Assembly: GCA_021234155.1 (NCBI GenBank)
Contig: JAJEKV010000334.1
Span: forward strand, 124,001-188,000
Direction: 5' to 3'
DNA length: 64,000 bases
DNA from: Isoetes taiwanensis
Lineage: Eukaryota; Streptophyta; Lycopodiopsida; Isoetales; Isoetaceae
A program made the translations under genes and the position numbers. A model generated the notes under the pieces. It ran no database searches. It was given only the letters and a program-made list of their open reading frames with translations, and was not told where the DNA came from. Positions 1 to 11,916 of this stretch are shown in pieces; within the stretch, counting starts at the first letter, position 1, and each line of letters opens with the position of its first letter.

Positions 1-218
1 ATCAATTGGAGATTGTACTTGAAGCTCTCCTTAATCGCACGTATAAGCAAACCCGTCGAACTCAAATCTTGCAATATTTGGTTAAGTGGAAGCACTTACC
101 CACGGAAGATGCAACATGGGTTCTCAAAACGGATTTGGATAAGACTTACTCGGACTTTATGCAAAGAATGCCAGGGCCGAACTATTCAAGATGCGATCAA
201 CTCCAACCCTCATGGTAA
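1..218 (+). CDS. Ty3/gypsy polyprotein C-terminus with chromodomain (partial)
   Basis: This is the last ~70 residues of a retrotransposon pol polyprotein; its start lies outside the window. Seen: a chromodomain-like block around residues 22-45 (LQYLVKWKHLP, then TEDATWV), followed by a short tail and a TAA stop at 216-218. Known: plant chromoviruses (a Ty3/gypsy branch) carry this domain at the end of integrase, where it steers insertion into chromatin. Position agrees: a polypurine tract and an LTR follow. No frame break is visible in the part present. The other pol domains would lie upstream of base 1. Confidence 0.85.
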   Translation, partial: QLEIVLEALLNRTYKQTRRTQILQYLVKWKHLPTEDATWVLKTDLDKTYSDFMQRMPGPNYSRCDQLQPSW

Positions 219-770
219 GCATTGTGTCATGGGTCCGGCAGGGATCATATGAGAGGGATCCGACAGGGATCATTTTAGGTGTTGGGTTACATGCATCTTA
301 GATGGGGAACTGGGCATATAGACATTCATGGTAGGACGCATTCGTTTGCGGCTATAATGGGAATATGGCCATTCCTTACGCCGAGACGACATGCACGCCT
401 TAGGCATGATAGGATTCTTGCATTCATATTTCTTTTACTTTAAGGGGGTGGTCCCTTCAACCACACTACTTAAATTCTTTTGTAAAGTACTGATGCACTC
501 TAATTCTGCAGGCCAGTAGGGCGTACCGACGAACCTGCAGATGACCCTAAGCCTCAGTATGGAGGCCACCTTTTGTATTTGAATCTTTGTTGTCTATGAG
601 TGCACTCCTTACTTATCTTATGGTATTTCTTATGTTCTTGATTAAGGGACTTCAGTCCTACAGCAAACGTATGTAATCTTGTATTACTTTTGATGAATAA
701 GAGTTATCTTCCATAAATTCACTGTCCACTAACCCTAATGCTGAGGACAGCATTAATCCAAGGGGGAGAA
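219..770 (+). mobile_element. 3' untranslated internal region of the Ty3/gypsy element with polypurine tract
   Basis: A non-coding stretch lies between the pol stop and the LTR. It ends in a purine run at 760-770 (aagggggagaa) directly abutting the TG of the LTR. Such a tract primes plus-strand DNA synthesis in LTR retrotransposons. No ORF of note was seen. Confidence 0.8.
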
Positions 771-3135
771 TGTGACGTTCCAGGTATTTATATGGTATAC
801 GTATGCATACCATGACACGTCACCAGTATCTAACTAAACCCCTAAGGGTCAATAGGGGATAACTTGGGTTTCACCTAAACGGGATTTTATTAGCTATGCC
901 AGAAATATTAGTGGATAAATAACCTAATTAGACTAATTATGTTATAATTAGCTAAAGGGAGTCAATAAAGAAGCGCCACCTGGACCAAATCGATTGGCCA
1001 AGTGGGACTTGCCAAATTGGGAGGAGAAATTGGGGTCCTACCCCCATTTCTGCCCCAAAATCGATTTGGGAAAGAGGAGAAGAAGAGCAGCCACCAATTG
1101 TTGTAAACAGACCTGAAGAATGGAGGTCTTTCGTGATAACAGTAAGGGGGAGTCACTCAGAAGAACCCCCCAAACCACGTGCGTAAACATGAAGGGGTTA
1201 CTTTTGTGGGTTCTTAGTATGTATACCTATGGTACAATGTACCTTTTTTTTTTGAATTCTTCGTACACTAACGGAGAGGGGTGGTCCGTGGCGGGGAACC
1301 GAACATGGTATGATACGGAGAGGGCTTAGTGATTCGACAGCCTATTCGAAGGGGCATCAATCAGATTGCAACACTAAGATTACTGGTAATGTTTTTATTT
1401 TGTTCTACTCGTTTTTTTTTTCCTTGGATGGGATTACAAATTTCAAAACGATTTGGCTTCCTCTTGAGATTTTTTCATCTTGTTTGGAGGATGGGTCACG
1501 AATGCTGAAACGATTTGGCTTGTGGATTATGCCGTGTTGTGTGCATGTTATCTATTGCTTCATGCTACCTCAATGCCACGTTAGTTGGATGTCATGATTT
1601 TCTTGGATTGTAAAAACTATGGTTTTGAGTGAATCACCTGATATTTGCATATGATTACTGAAGCTTAATGTTTTGAGATTTGAAGGAGAATGCGAGACTC
1701 ATATGAGCAAACATTATCAAACATGATACTTCAATTCAGTTTCAACATCAATCTTCTAGTAACTATATATACTAGAAAGTTACGTATACATATTGGGGGT
1801 ATATGTTCACAGAAGGTCGTATACGAGGGGTTTTTTAATTGATAAATGACGTATAAAATTAGGAGGGGGTATATGCATGCAAAATTTAAAAATCGTATGG
1901 TAGGGGTTTTTGATTAAAAAAGTGTCGTATATAGGGGTTTTTTTACAACCCTATGTACGCAGGTGGCATATCCCCTATAGGATAGGTGCACCCCCCGAGG
2001 ATAACAGATCCAGCCAGTAGACTGATTAGTCCCTAGATAGCTTGCATATCCACTAACACTTCTGTGAGTAGATGGAATGGTTAAATTCTCTTTTATATGT
2101 TATTTTGATGATGATGGATACTTCGATGGTGATTATATTCTTTCTTTCTGCTCCTTCCATGTATTGGGGGTTAAGGGAAGGGTAGAGGCCTAAAAGCTTC
2201 CTAGAACTAGAGATGTTTCTAGCTAGAACCCATAAAACCCAATAATTGCGGCCTGTGCACAAGAGCCCACCTGGTTATGGATGCTATATAATGATTCAAC
2301 ATCAGACGAGCATAATGGTGAAATGGGGGCGGAGTCTTGCCTAGCGTGGCTATAAGACCCCTATAGTGTGCTAGGCTTATAGTCCATCTTCGCGTTTGGG
2401 GCCTGGTATGGGTCTGACACCTCCTGGGTCACAGGAAACGTGCCTATATGGATGTCCTGGGCTCGATGGGCGGGGTTCAAGTCGGGTAAGACTGCATGTG
2501 CACCTAGTGGCGCGTATTCTCTAGCACACCAAGGGATTTATTATGTTCAGGGAGGAGACACTTCTCTAACCTGCCTCATCGGACTGGGGAGATGTAACCT
2601 GGAGTAGTCTCATAGGGTGATTCCATGAGATTGCGTCTCTGGAAGGCTATAATCACGCCATAGCCTGTTTCAGCCTATCTGCAAAGTGTGCACAGGAGGG
2701 GCAGATGGAGTGGACTACCCTAGCCATTGTCTTATGCCAGCCCAAGCCACGATATACCTTCGTCTGCTGATAGCTTGCGGCCCTGACCGTCAGTTGATCC
2801 CATGGAGTTTGAGCCCGGGGTAGTGCCCTTGTCATGATGTATTACTTATGGTATTTATGTTGTAGTGTCATTTCGTTGATGATGATGGATGGGCGTGGTG
2901 GTATATTATTTCAGCATGATTGTTGTATGCTAACATATATGTACGTTTCCGCTGTATAGGATTCCCATAGAGGAGGTGGGACGAATGACACCTCCGTGTT
3001 CCTCGCCTGGACACTTGGCCATCCCAAGTGGTCCGAGTATGACAGAGGGCCCGACCATGGTGATATAGTCGCCATAGGAGGGGAATTCCCATATTTGTAT
3101 GATGGGAGCATTGTATAGATTCTGGGAGCGTCACA
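771..3135 (+). repeat. 3' LTR of the Ty3/gypsy element (about 2.37 kb)
   Basis: The start follows the polypurine tract (tgtgacgttcc). The end at 3129-3135 (cgtcaca) is the exact inverse of the first seven bases, and the similarity runs on for about eleven positions. TG...CA ends with a short inverted repeat are the normal LTR signature. The length is large but within the range of plant chromoviruses. ORFs inside are short and unlike known proteins, as expected for LTR regulatory DNA. The 5' LTR and the upstream target duplication are outside the window; the downstream flank that should carry the duplication begins aagca. Confidence 0.8.
1776..2000. repeat. Repeat inside the LTR related to the MITE at 17153-17410
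   Basis: The segment has five loosely repeated blocks, each starting cgtat and containing a run of G followed by T or TAT. It ends in ccctatgtacgc, a ggcatat block and gtgcaccccccgagg. The element at 17153-17410 has the same block order and a matching end. Its right end here also matches, inverted, the left end of that element. The left end was not found, so this copy seems truncated or rearranged. Confidence 0.5.
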
Positions 3136-3938
3136 AAGCATTATTCAAACTTGCAAATGTGAAATTGCTCTCATGTTTCCAATTAGATTGCACCTTGTAT
3201 AGCCGATAAATTTTATATCATGTTGAGGCCTGTGAAAATAAATCAAATTTTAGACACAAGCAATATTGATTTTTGCGATTGATCTGATGTATAACGTCAT
3301 TCTTATCTGGCTGCATATTTCATAGGTGCTCCACTAATGTTATTCACAATATATCCCTCCAGATATAGTATGTTTGCCTGCAAAAAGGAGATTACAATCC
3401 TTTGTAGCATCAGTCTGGTCCAGTCTAAAGATGGTTGGAGCAAGTATGATGAAAATGAAAGACATGTTCATGATAGTAAGGCTCCTAGGAAGCTTTATGT
3501 AGGACATCTTCTCTATCCTCATTTCTTACCTCCACTTCCAAAGCCCCAAAAAGATATCCTAGGTACTTCAGAAGCTACCAGAATCTCAAGAGCTTCAAAA
3601 GCTACCAGATTGCTCAGGTATTGTATGCAAGAATCGTGCTGCAGCGGAATAGGTAAGAATGGAGCAATAGTCTTCTATCTGAAAAATGCCCCCACCTGCA
3701 AAGATGCATCAGAATATGTGTACTAGGACGAATTCATCCAAGCTCCACGGCCTTGGACATCCTGTTGATATCCCTGATCAGGGCAGCTAGATGCACAAAT
3801 TGAAGCATCTTTTAGTCCAGCCTAAGCTCATAAATTGAAGCAATTCCTACACAGCATTGGTTTCTTCCCTCTTTCCTGTTTAAAATTTATACATCAGATG
3901 CTAATAGAAGTCCGTAATCCTGGATTTTCTAAAATCAT
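3136..3938. other. Intergenic DNA, target of LINE-A
   Basis: Lies between the LTR end and the LINE-A target duplication. An open frame at 3337-3726 (+, 129 codons) resembles no family I know and has ordinary low-complexity composition, so I do not call it a gene. The same flanking DNA should resume at 9661 after LINE-A. Confidence 0.5.
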
Positions 3939-4143
3939 TTAGCATGGGAAATGGCCCTAAACGCTCTGTAGTGACCGCCGTGCACAAAATCTGTCATAAC
4001 TTTCTTCTCGGGTGTCAGAATTCGGTAATCTTTGGTGCTTTGGAAAGCTAATTTCAAGGGCTTGCCGAGGGCATGGTGCATCAGGTATTTTTTTGCCATT
4101 ACTCTAGCCGAATTATCTGTCTTATATATCGGCCATTATAGCA

Positions 4144-5498
4144 ATGCGAGCTCCTTCTTCCAAAGTGGCTCTGCAGTCTTCAATTTCCTCACTGTCAGTG
4201 CCAGGTGAGTCTGTCGCGATGCACAATAACCCCTTGGCTCTTCCTGAGGGTCCTGTGTATGGAGGAGGGAAATCTAGATTCTCTACAGATGATTTTCCTC
4301 AGTTGCCTCCACGAGGTCATGTTCTGGATATTTCTACGCCTGTTGTTTCTACTGCGGATCATGTTACATCTTCTGGTAATGCTTCCCCCTCCCCCCCCTT
4401 TCCTCCATATTCAGCCTCGCCACTTGCCTTACCTTGGAGAGTAGTTGCCACTGCCAACAGAAACTCGCGAGAGCGATTTGGTGATTGGATTAAGAAAGAC
4501 ATGCCTTCGGCAGTATTTTTTGCTCGCGTCTCTGCTGCTATTGATATGATGGTTCAGAATAATAGGAAAGATATTGGTAGTTTGCTTGGTGAGCTTCAGG
4601 GAAGGAGAGTCAACTTGAATTTAAATTGCCTCATGTGGATGTCTTCTATCAAACAAAGGTGCAGAGATACTTTAATGCATCTGGCTACAATGTTGTGCGG
4701 ATTGATCATGATTTGCACAAGAGATGTATCAGTAACTTGATGTCATTTCGTGTGGTGGGCCATTATACTAGAGCGTATCTGGACATCAGGAAGCTTGGTT
4801 ACTGGTTGACAGGCCATCTTCGCAGGATTGGTCTTCTCGCTTATCACGCCGTGAAAATGCTTGGGAAAAACTTCTTTTTAGTTATGTTTAATGATGTTGC
4901 TGTTGTTGATCAGTTGGTGGCTCGAGGTGTTGATCCTATGTGGAGTGATTACGTGTTATACTATTATCCTCCTGACTTCTCACCGGATATGTGTAATGCT
5001 TTAAAGATGCCTTGTTGGTTTTCTATTTTAAATCTTGCACCTGACCTGCTTGTGCCGGACTTCCTTGTGAGTGTTGCTAATGGCTTGGGGACTCATTTGG
5101 CTCATTCTATAGTTGATGGTGCTAAGATTTGTGTTTCTCTGCCCTGTGATCGAGCTCTTCCTAGTTCAGTTATTATTAACAGTGGCCCTATGTTCCTCAA
5201 ATTTGATTTGCAACTACTGAATGGTCCTCAACTTGCTGATTTGTTTTCCCAATTTGAACTCTTTGCAAATTTTCGTGCTAAGTGGGATCGCCATGCGAAT
5301 ATTCCTGTTTCCTCTTCGCCTCTCACTTCTGCTTCCCCCAGAGCTGCACCTCCTCAGTTCACGTCCTTTAAAGAGGAAACTGATAAGGATGTTAATATGC
5401 CTTCTGCTTCTAATTTGCAGTTTGCACCAGTTTTTGGATTCAAAAGTAGCAGGAACGGCGTGAAAGAGCTACAGATGGCTGGACAAAACTTAATTTGA
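4144..5498 (+). pseudogene. LINE-A ORF1 (gag-like RNA-binding protein), frameshifted
   Basis: Two overlapping frames (4144-4740 and 4626-5498) together form one ORF1 protein with a frameshift near 4625-4740. The N-terminal part is rich in Ser and Pro. The second part has a block (FFLVMFNDVAVVDQLVARG, then SDYVLYYYPPDFSP, then MPCWFSILNLAPDL) with the layout of the DUF4283-type domain common in plant LINE ORF1 proteins. In the family this protein binds the element RNA and forms the particle with ORF2. No CCHC zinc knuckle is obvious at the C-terminus, which is Ser/Pro-rich. Family assignment rests on pattern and position. Confidence 0.65.
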
Positions 5499-5855
5499 AG
5501 AAAGCTGCCTGTAATAAATTTGCTCACAATCTACCTCTCAAGCGACACATCCTAGTGGAGATGGATATGGTAGTGCACAACAGCAGGCCATCATTCCCTT
5601 ATCAGAGGCTGAGGTACTCCGTGGAAGGCCAGAGCAGAGAGGAGGCTCTTCCTTACCACAATCTGCACATAACATGGAGAGGGTGGAGCGGAGTGGAGGC
5701 TCCCCTCTGCCAATTGTTCTAGGACACAATGGAAGGGTGGAACAGAGAGGAGGCTCCCCCTTGCCACTTACTCGTACATGATGGGCAGACCTCTCAGATG
5801 CAGTTAATCTTCCTGGAGCCACTGAGATGGATGTGGAGCACCCTCAACTGCCTAC

Positions 5856-8800
5856 ATGAATATTCTTTCTTGGAATGTTAGGGGTCCAGTAGCTTTTTCC
5901 CCAAGCAAAAGGAGTAGGTTGTCTCTCTATCTATCTAAGTTATCCATGGATTTTTGTTGTTTTCAGGAGCACAAGTGTTGTAAAGGTGATGTTCAAAAGT
6001 TGGCTAACATTTTGGGGCATGATTATAATGTGCTTGTAGCGGCGGTTGATTCTGCTAAAGCAGGTGTTCTTAATGCATGGAAGCCCTCTTTGAATGTCAC
6101 TTTCACTCAAGTGGACATGTTTGGTCGTTGGATAATTGTTAAATGGAAAGAGCGGGGACAATAATGTGGTTTAGTGAATGTTTATGCTCACAATTTTCCG
6201 CGTCAACAGGGAGCTTTATGGGCTTCTCTTTGTAGCAAGGTTCTCAGGCTAGGCAATAATGTGGCATGGTTACTCATTGGAGATTTCAATATGGTTGAAA
6301 TTGAGACAGACAGGTGTGGTAGGGGATCATAGGTGGTTCAGAAATTTGAGGGGGAGCAATGGCAACGTCTGCTACATGATTGTGGCCTTGTGGAGATCGA
6401 GGGTGATCAAACCTTCACATGGTGCAATGGATGGATAGGCAATGGTAGAGCTTACGTATGACATGATCGTGGCTATTATAATGCAATAGTTGCTGATTTT
6501 CTTCAGTTGCAGAGAACTAATTTGTTGGATAGTGCAGTGTCAGATCATAATCCACAATGGTTCTCTACTGGACAACCTCTATGGCAAAGAGCTACAAAAG
6601 CTTACTTCAAGCTCAATACTAAACATTTGAAGGGTGAGTTCACTACAGGTTGTAGGAGCCTGGTCTCATGAATTCTCTCGTAGTGGTGGTATGGTTGATG
6701 TTGTTGCTGCTCTCAAGGCTGTTAAATCCTTTGCAAAGAAGTGGGGTCATGCACAGGTGGTATAGACTAGAGGCCAATTGATCGGGTTGTATCAGGAGTT
6801 ACAGAGATGTCGTGCTCTTGCCCCTTCTGGTATTAGAGAGCAATCTTGAGAGAGATTAAAGCCATTGAGACAACTCATGTGAATCAAGCCAGGATAAAAG
6901 CTGGACTGGATCCGGTGATAGATGCTCTCACTTCTTTTTTCGGGCTATTAAGAGAAGGCATATGAATTCTATTAACTCTCTTATTTTGCCTGACGGTTCA
7001 GAGTGTTCTGATCCGGTTCAGTTGAGGCAGTATCTCCACGACCACTTTTCCTCATTTTTTTCCAGTCATCAGTTGCCCTTTCAGGAGGATATGCAATTTG
7101 CAGTCTTGTTGAAGGTCCACCCCATAATATCATCTAAGCAGCATGCACACTTAGAATCGGACATCACCATCAATGACTTACATTCAGCTGCTTCTCTTTT
7201 AAAGAAAGACAAATGCCCTGGCCTAGATGGTCTCCCAGTGGATTTTTTCAGGAATATTGGGATTGGTTGGGTTGCGATCTTTACAATGCTTTCTACGAGT
7301 TTCGAAGGTTCAGAAGTTTGGATAAGATCCTCAATACTGATTGCATTTCTCGTAATCCCAAGTGTAAAAAGCCGAAAACAATATCTGACTGGCGTTCTAC
7401 CATATTATTGTCTTCTGTGTATAAAATATTTGTGAAGGCCCTTGCAGACAAAGTACGCGATGTCTTGGTTGTATCAATCTCTCCTACTCAATCTGGATTC
7501 TTGCCAAGGAGGAGCATTCTAGATAATGTTGCTACTGGTATGTATTGGGGCAGATTGAAAGGTCAACGTATAGTCTAACTTAAATTAGATTTTGCTAAGG
7601 CATATGACAGTGTGGATTGGGAATTTTTGAAAAAAAGGCTCTTGACATTGGGCTTTGGTCAGTAGTTCACCAGTGATGTTATGAAGCTCCATATCTCTGT
7701 ACGGTCTACTGTGCTTTTTCAGGGGGAACCCTCCACTGTATTTTTGGTTGGGCGGGAGTCCCCCAAGGATGCCCATTAGCTCCACTTTTGTTCACAATAG
7801 TAGTTGAGGTCCTCTCACAACTATTTGCTAAGGCCGTGCAGGATGGGATAGTGCAGGGTCTGAGTATCACAAGAAATCTGTAATCAGTATGCTGATGACA
7901 CGTTTCTCTTTCTTGTTGCTGATGCAGACAATCTTCAGAATGTAAAGCTTCTTCTTGCTATTTTCTCTTTAGCATCTGGAATTCTTGTTGGTTGGCCAAA
8001 GTGTTCTGCATTATGGACGCTTGATGGTGTTGTGCCTCCTTGTGTTGCTGATTTTTGTTGGAAGGCGCTTCCTCATGGGAAGGCCACTAAACTTCCTGGT
8101 ATTCCTGTGAGCATTCATATTTCTACATCCGATGCTTGGGATATTATCATAGAAGGGGTGCAAAAGCATTTGTTTTGGTGGAATACTGTTAAGCTATCTC
8201 TGCCAGCGCAGATAACAGCTACTAAGTATGTTTTAAGTAATTCTCACATCTATATGGCCTCTGCCCTTCTGCCTTCTCGGTCAAAATTTCGGGTGATTGT
8301 TACCATTGTCCGTAATTTTATTTGGGGTGGGAATGAGGAGCATGTTGTGGTGAAGGTGGCGTGGTCCAAATGCACTAGGCCAAAATTTGCAGGTGGTTTG
8401 GGTATGACAGACTTCCATCTCCAGAGTAAGATTCTGATTTCTAAGTTCATGTGGAGGATCTTTAAGGATATGGTTGACTCACCTGGAATGCGGTTGGTGA
8501 AGCAGTCACTTGCACATTGTATTCCTTTTGAATCTCTTTTATCAGCTATGCCCTCTTCCTAATGCCTCCTCTTTTTTGAAAGGCTTGCTGGAGTCTTGGG
8601 AGACAATACGGACCTTATTTCGTATCGATCTTATTGCATGTCATCAGTTGAGTGCTCCTTGTTGGTGGATACCTGTGGAAAATAATCTTCCACTTTGTGC
8701 CTCAGTTCATCCATTAACCCAACGATGTTGAAGGTTAGCAGGAATCTTGACAGTTGCGGCATGGTATAATTCTGGCCAGTTAGCGACATGGCAAATCTTT

Positions 8801-9483
8801 CAAACAAAATTCTTATTGTCCCTATGGGACAGACCTATTTGGCAAAAGGTTGCTAGTACTCCAGAGGTTGCTCCAGAGGCTATTGAAGGTTGCATGTAGA
8901 TTTTCCACCAGAGTGTTCATGAGCATAGGCTTGTGAGCTCTATATATAAGTTGCTTGTCAATGGTGATATCCTTCCGCCATCCACTAAGTGTTCCCTTCA
9001 GCTCCCACCTCCTAGTTGGAGACGTATGTGGACTTGGACTTGGGATAAACTACTTCATCCTAAAGTGGTTGTGCTTTGGTGGCAGATTCTTCACAGATGC
9101 CCTCGTGTGAATGTGCTTGTCCACAGATTCGATCCTCGAGTGTCAGCATTCTGCCCACTGTGCAAGCAAAGGGACGAGACTATTGAGCATTGTTTTTTTT
9201 ATGTGATCATCTCCAGCCTGTTTGGTCTTGGCCACTTTCTCTTCTTCATGTGGACCGACAAGTCTGCAAGTGCTCCCGGCTATTTATCCGGATACTTGGA
9301 ATAAGTTGCGAGCCAAGCATTTCATTTAGCATCGGGATGGTTATTGTGGTCCATCCGGGCGCAGGAGATTGTGTGTCTTTTCGAGTGCGGATATTCCTCC
9401 TGCAGTTGTCCTCCAGGACGCACAAGTTAGAATTGCTAAGGCCTACCATGGCTCTTCGCTTGCTCTGGTTGGTTTACAGTTGA
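5856..9483 (+). pseudogene. LINE-A ORF2: endonuclease, reverse transcriptase and zinc-binding domain, decayed
   Basis: Domains in order: an AP-type endonuclease from the start (ILSWNVRG, then QEHK, GDFNMVE near 6279, SDHNP near 6540); reverse transcriptase from ~6962 (CPGLDGLPVDFF near 7220, an SDWR-ILLSSVYKI block, SGFLPRRSILDN near 7500, LDFAKAYDSVDW near 7585, GVPQGCPLAP near 7750, catalytic YADD at 7888-7899); and a C-terminal zf-RVT domain (about 8933-9230, with CPLCKQRDETIEHC). In L1-type elements these nick the target and copy the RNA at the nick. In-frame stops at 6162, near 6330 and near 6460, plus several frameshifts, leave no continuous ORF. Confidence 0.88.
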
Positions 9484-9612
9484 TATTTGAGTTCCATTTG
9501 AGTGTGTTGTCTTATGCATAGGCTGGTGGTTCTACTCGATTGGATCATGATTATCCTCTCGAGATTTTATTCCCGCTTTGTCGTTTTATATCCGCCTTTG
9601 GCTTAGAGTTCC

Positions 9613-9647
9613 AATAAAGTTTGCCGTCCATTAAAAAAAAAAAAAAA
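9613..9647 (+). promoter_or_regulatory. Polyadenylation signal and poly(A) tail of LINE-A
   Basis: AATAAA at 9613-9618 is followed 14 bases later by a 15-base A run that directly precedes the second target duplication. This is the copied 3' end of the LINE transcript. Confidence 0.85.
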
Positions 9648-9660
9648 TTAGCATGGGAAA

Positions 9661-10675
9661 CTATTCAAAGGCAAGCGAGCCATTCATGATGCCAAGAAGA
9701 TCATCAGATTCAGCAAGGTAATCCTCAGCATCGGCATTACAAGCAAACTACGGGGCCGCTTTCATGAAGATGGAAACATTGATAACATAGTGTTATAAAA
9801 AAGGATATCACATGCCATGCACCTGATCAACTTTCAATCAAGTATCTCATTTACTAGGAATTAAGAATTGAGTCTAATTAAAAGAACGAGCTATGGAACT
9901 TAAGCTAATCCTATAGGATTGAATATCATATCAGAGTCGCATATCGAATATCAAATTAAATATAGCAATAAATCATTTGACAAAGAGCATATGCGGATCG
10001 AGAATGTGATCTGAGGCAACAAAGATAATTGAAGAACCCCAAGAAGTAAACTTCTTTGTGGCTCATGGGCATTGCATATGTAGCCTTTTTAAATTTTCTT
10101 CCAAATTGACATCTACTATCTTCTTTCTATCAAATGATCTATGCAATCTTTTTACCTATTCCTATACGTATTTTGCCAATTTAAGAGCTGAACCTTTTCG
10201 ATTCATATCCGTTGATAGTAGAACTATTGCCATCGCCATCACTTTGCCAAACTTCTCTAGGTGGTTACAAACCACTTCACATGCAAATCTAATTCATAAA
10301 TTTATCAAATGTTAGGCATTAGTAGTAATTCCCTAGTGAACATGGTTGGAGCAAAAAAAAAATGTTCATAGCTTAGACTTCGTATTGTCATACTAATAGA
10401 AATATTGGTCGTAGCATTCCTAGAGTAGGTGTTGATTTAGGTGTGTGAAAATTATGATTTGTTATAGAACTAGTTTTGTCTTTTACTAGTGATGCCTTTT
10501 CCCTTGATTTATTATGTTATTGTGTATCCAGTATATGTATGGTTTAAATTATACGTCCAACTATGTGCTACTAGCCGAGAACAAAGAAAGGCAGTGAAGA
10601 AAAAAGTCATGTAAGTTACCCTTTACACCATTGCAATAAGGGATTCATATAGATGTGAATTTTCTTTCACTAGAC
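9661..10675. other. Intergenic DNA between LINE-A and the Helitron gene
   Basis: AT-rich sequence. An 85-codon open frame at 10058-10315 has no recognisable domain. The 5' terminus of the Helitron (a TC dinucleotide, no inverted repeat) must lie in or near this stretch, but I could not place it. Confidence 0.4.
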
Positions 10676-11916
10676 ATGGCTCGAGATCGAAATGCAGATC
10701 GTAGACATTGGTATGCAAACTTGAGTGAGGAACAGAGAGAGAGAGTGCGTGAAAGAGAGAGAGAGAGCGCATCAGAGAACGTCGAGCGTCAAACATGATC
10801 CAAATTAAAACTCAAAGATATACAAATTTGACTGAGGAACAAAGTGAGATAAGATGAACATGATCGAGAGAACATGCAAGACGACGCCGAGAGATGAGGA
10901 GTACTACTTTTAGTACTGTAGGATCCACATCTACTAACACATTTACAAATCAAGACGCGTGTATATCTGTAGAGGCTATAACACCAGACGCAAGCTCGAT
11001 GGGTGCATACTCCAATAGAACATCAGAAAGTGTTAGCACATACAAACACTCACAAACTGAGAATAACTGATCAAACGCAGAATTAAAAACCAGCTCTACT
11101 AGGGTCGACGCACAAACGATGTCCATGCCTATGGCAACGTGTACTTTTTCAACTTGTGATGCTTTACTAAATTCAGATGCTATTGAGGCAGATGTCACAC
11201 ATACCATTAAAGTGTCGTCGGATGTGACTAGAGAGAGAAGGCAGGAGATATTGATAGAAATCGCTAGAAAGCATCGAGATAAGGATAGAGTTGATGGACA
11301 AATGAATCATAACGAGCAAGTGGTTGTAGATGGGACTAGAATGGATACCACACAAATCCAACACAACGAAATTCAGGCTGCTAGTCCCATAAGAGAACAA
11401 TGTGATATAATAGAGGATTTAGAACAATCTTCAAGGCATTGGCGAGCTCAAGTGCAACATATGAGTTCAGCAATAAAGCGTACTTATGCTATGGGCACGT
11501 GGAATAAGAGATGTATATATTGCCATATTCTATTGATCAGTGTTGAACAGAATGGGTATTGCTGCAACAATGGAAGATGGTTATTGCCACCACTACCCCC
11601 TTTGCCGGCAGCACTGAACAATTTGTATGACAACCCAAGTTTCAATACCTATCTAGGAGAGTAAACAATTTATTTTGTTTTAGTGTGCTCGGAGTTGATG
11701 GCGGGTTCGTGCCTTTGGATTTCCTTTCATTTGTGACTATCATGGGACGTACATATCACCATTTGCTCCCAATGTCAGACCCTGGAAATCCTATACATTG
11801 GTATATCTATGATGAGTCGCAACGTTATACGCGAGCTGGATATTTGGAGGTACCTTTTTAGTGGATTGGATTAGTTGGTTCGGTTCTAAACCAAATAAAT
11901 CCATTTATTCGGAACC
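10676..11916 (+). pseudogene. Helitron Rep-helicase: N-terminal region, degraded
   Basis: The ATG at 10676 opens MARDRNADRRHWYANLSEEQ, the typical beginning of plant Helitron proteins, followed by a GA-rich Arg/Glu stretch. The frame then breaks. An open part at 11119-11664 ends PLPPLPAALNNLYDNPSFNT. A further part in another frame, ~11690-11860 (PLDFLSFVTIMGRTYHHLLP, then WYIYDESQRYTRAGY), matches the conserved segment before the nuclease. At least three frame changes or stops occur here, making this the worst-preserved part of the gene. Confidence 0.7.

Larger units (their letters stand above)
3939..9660 (+). mobile_element. LINE-A: structurally complete L1-type non-LTR retrotransposon
   Basis: The element body is 3952-9647. 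It is bounded by identical 13-bp direct repeats, ttagcatgggaaa, at 3939-3951 and 9648-9660: a target-site duplication. Order inside: a 5' region of ~190 bp, ORF1 (4144-5498), ORF2 (5856-9483), an AATAAA signal at 9613-9618 and a poly(A) tail at 9633-9647. This is the whole L1 layout, not a 5'-truncated copy. Both ORFs carry stops and frameshifts, so the copy looks dead although the duplication is unmutated. Some of the lesions may be consensus errors (see findings). Confidence 0.9.

Noticed and set aside
3337-3726. 129-codon open frame downstream of the LTR
   Set aside because: No domain, no splice logic, and DNA of this composition gives frames of this length by chance.
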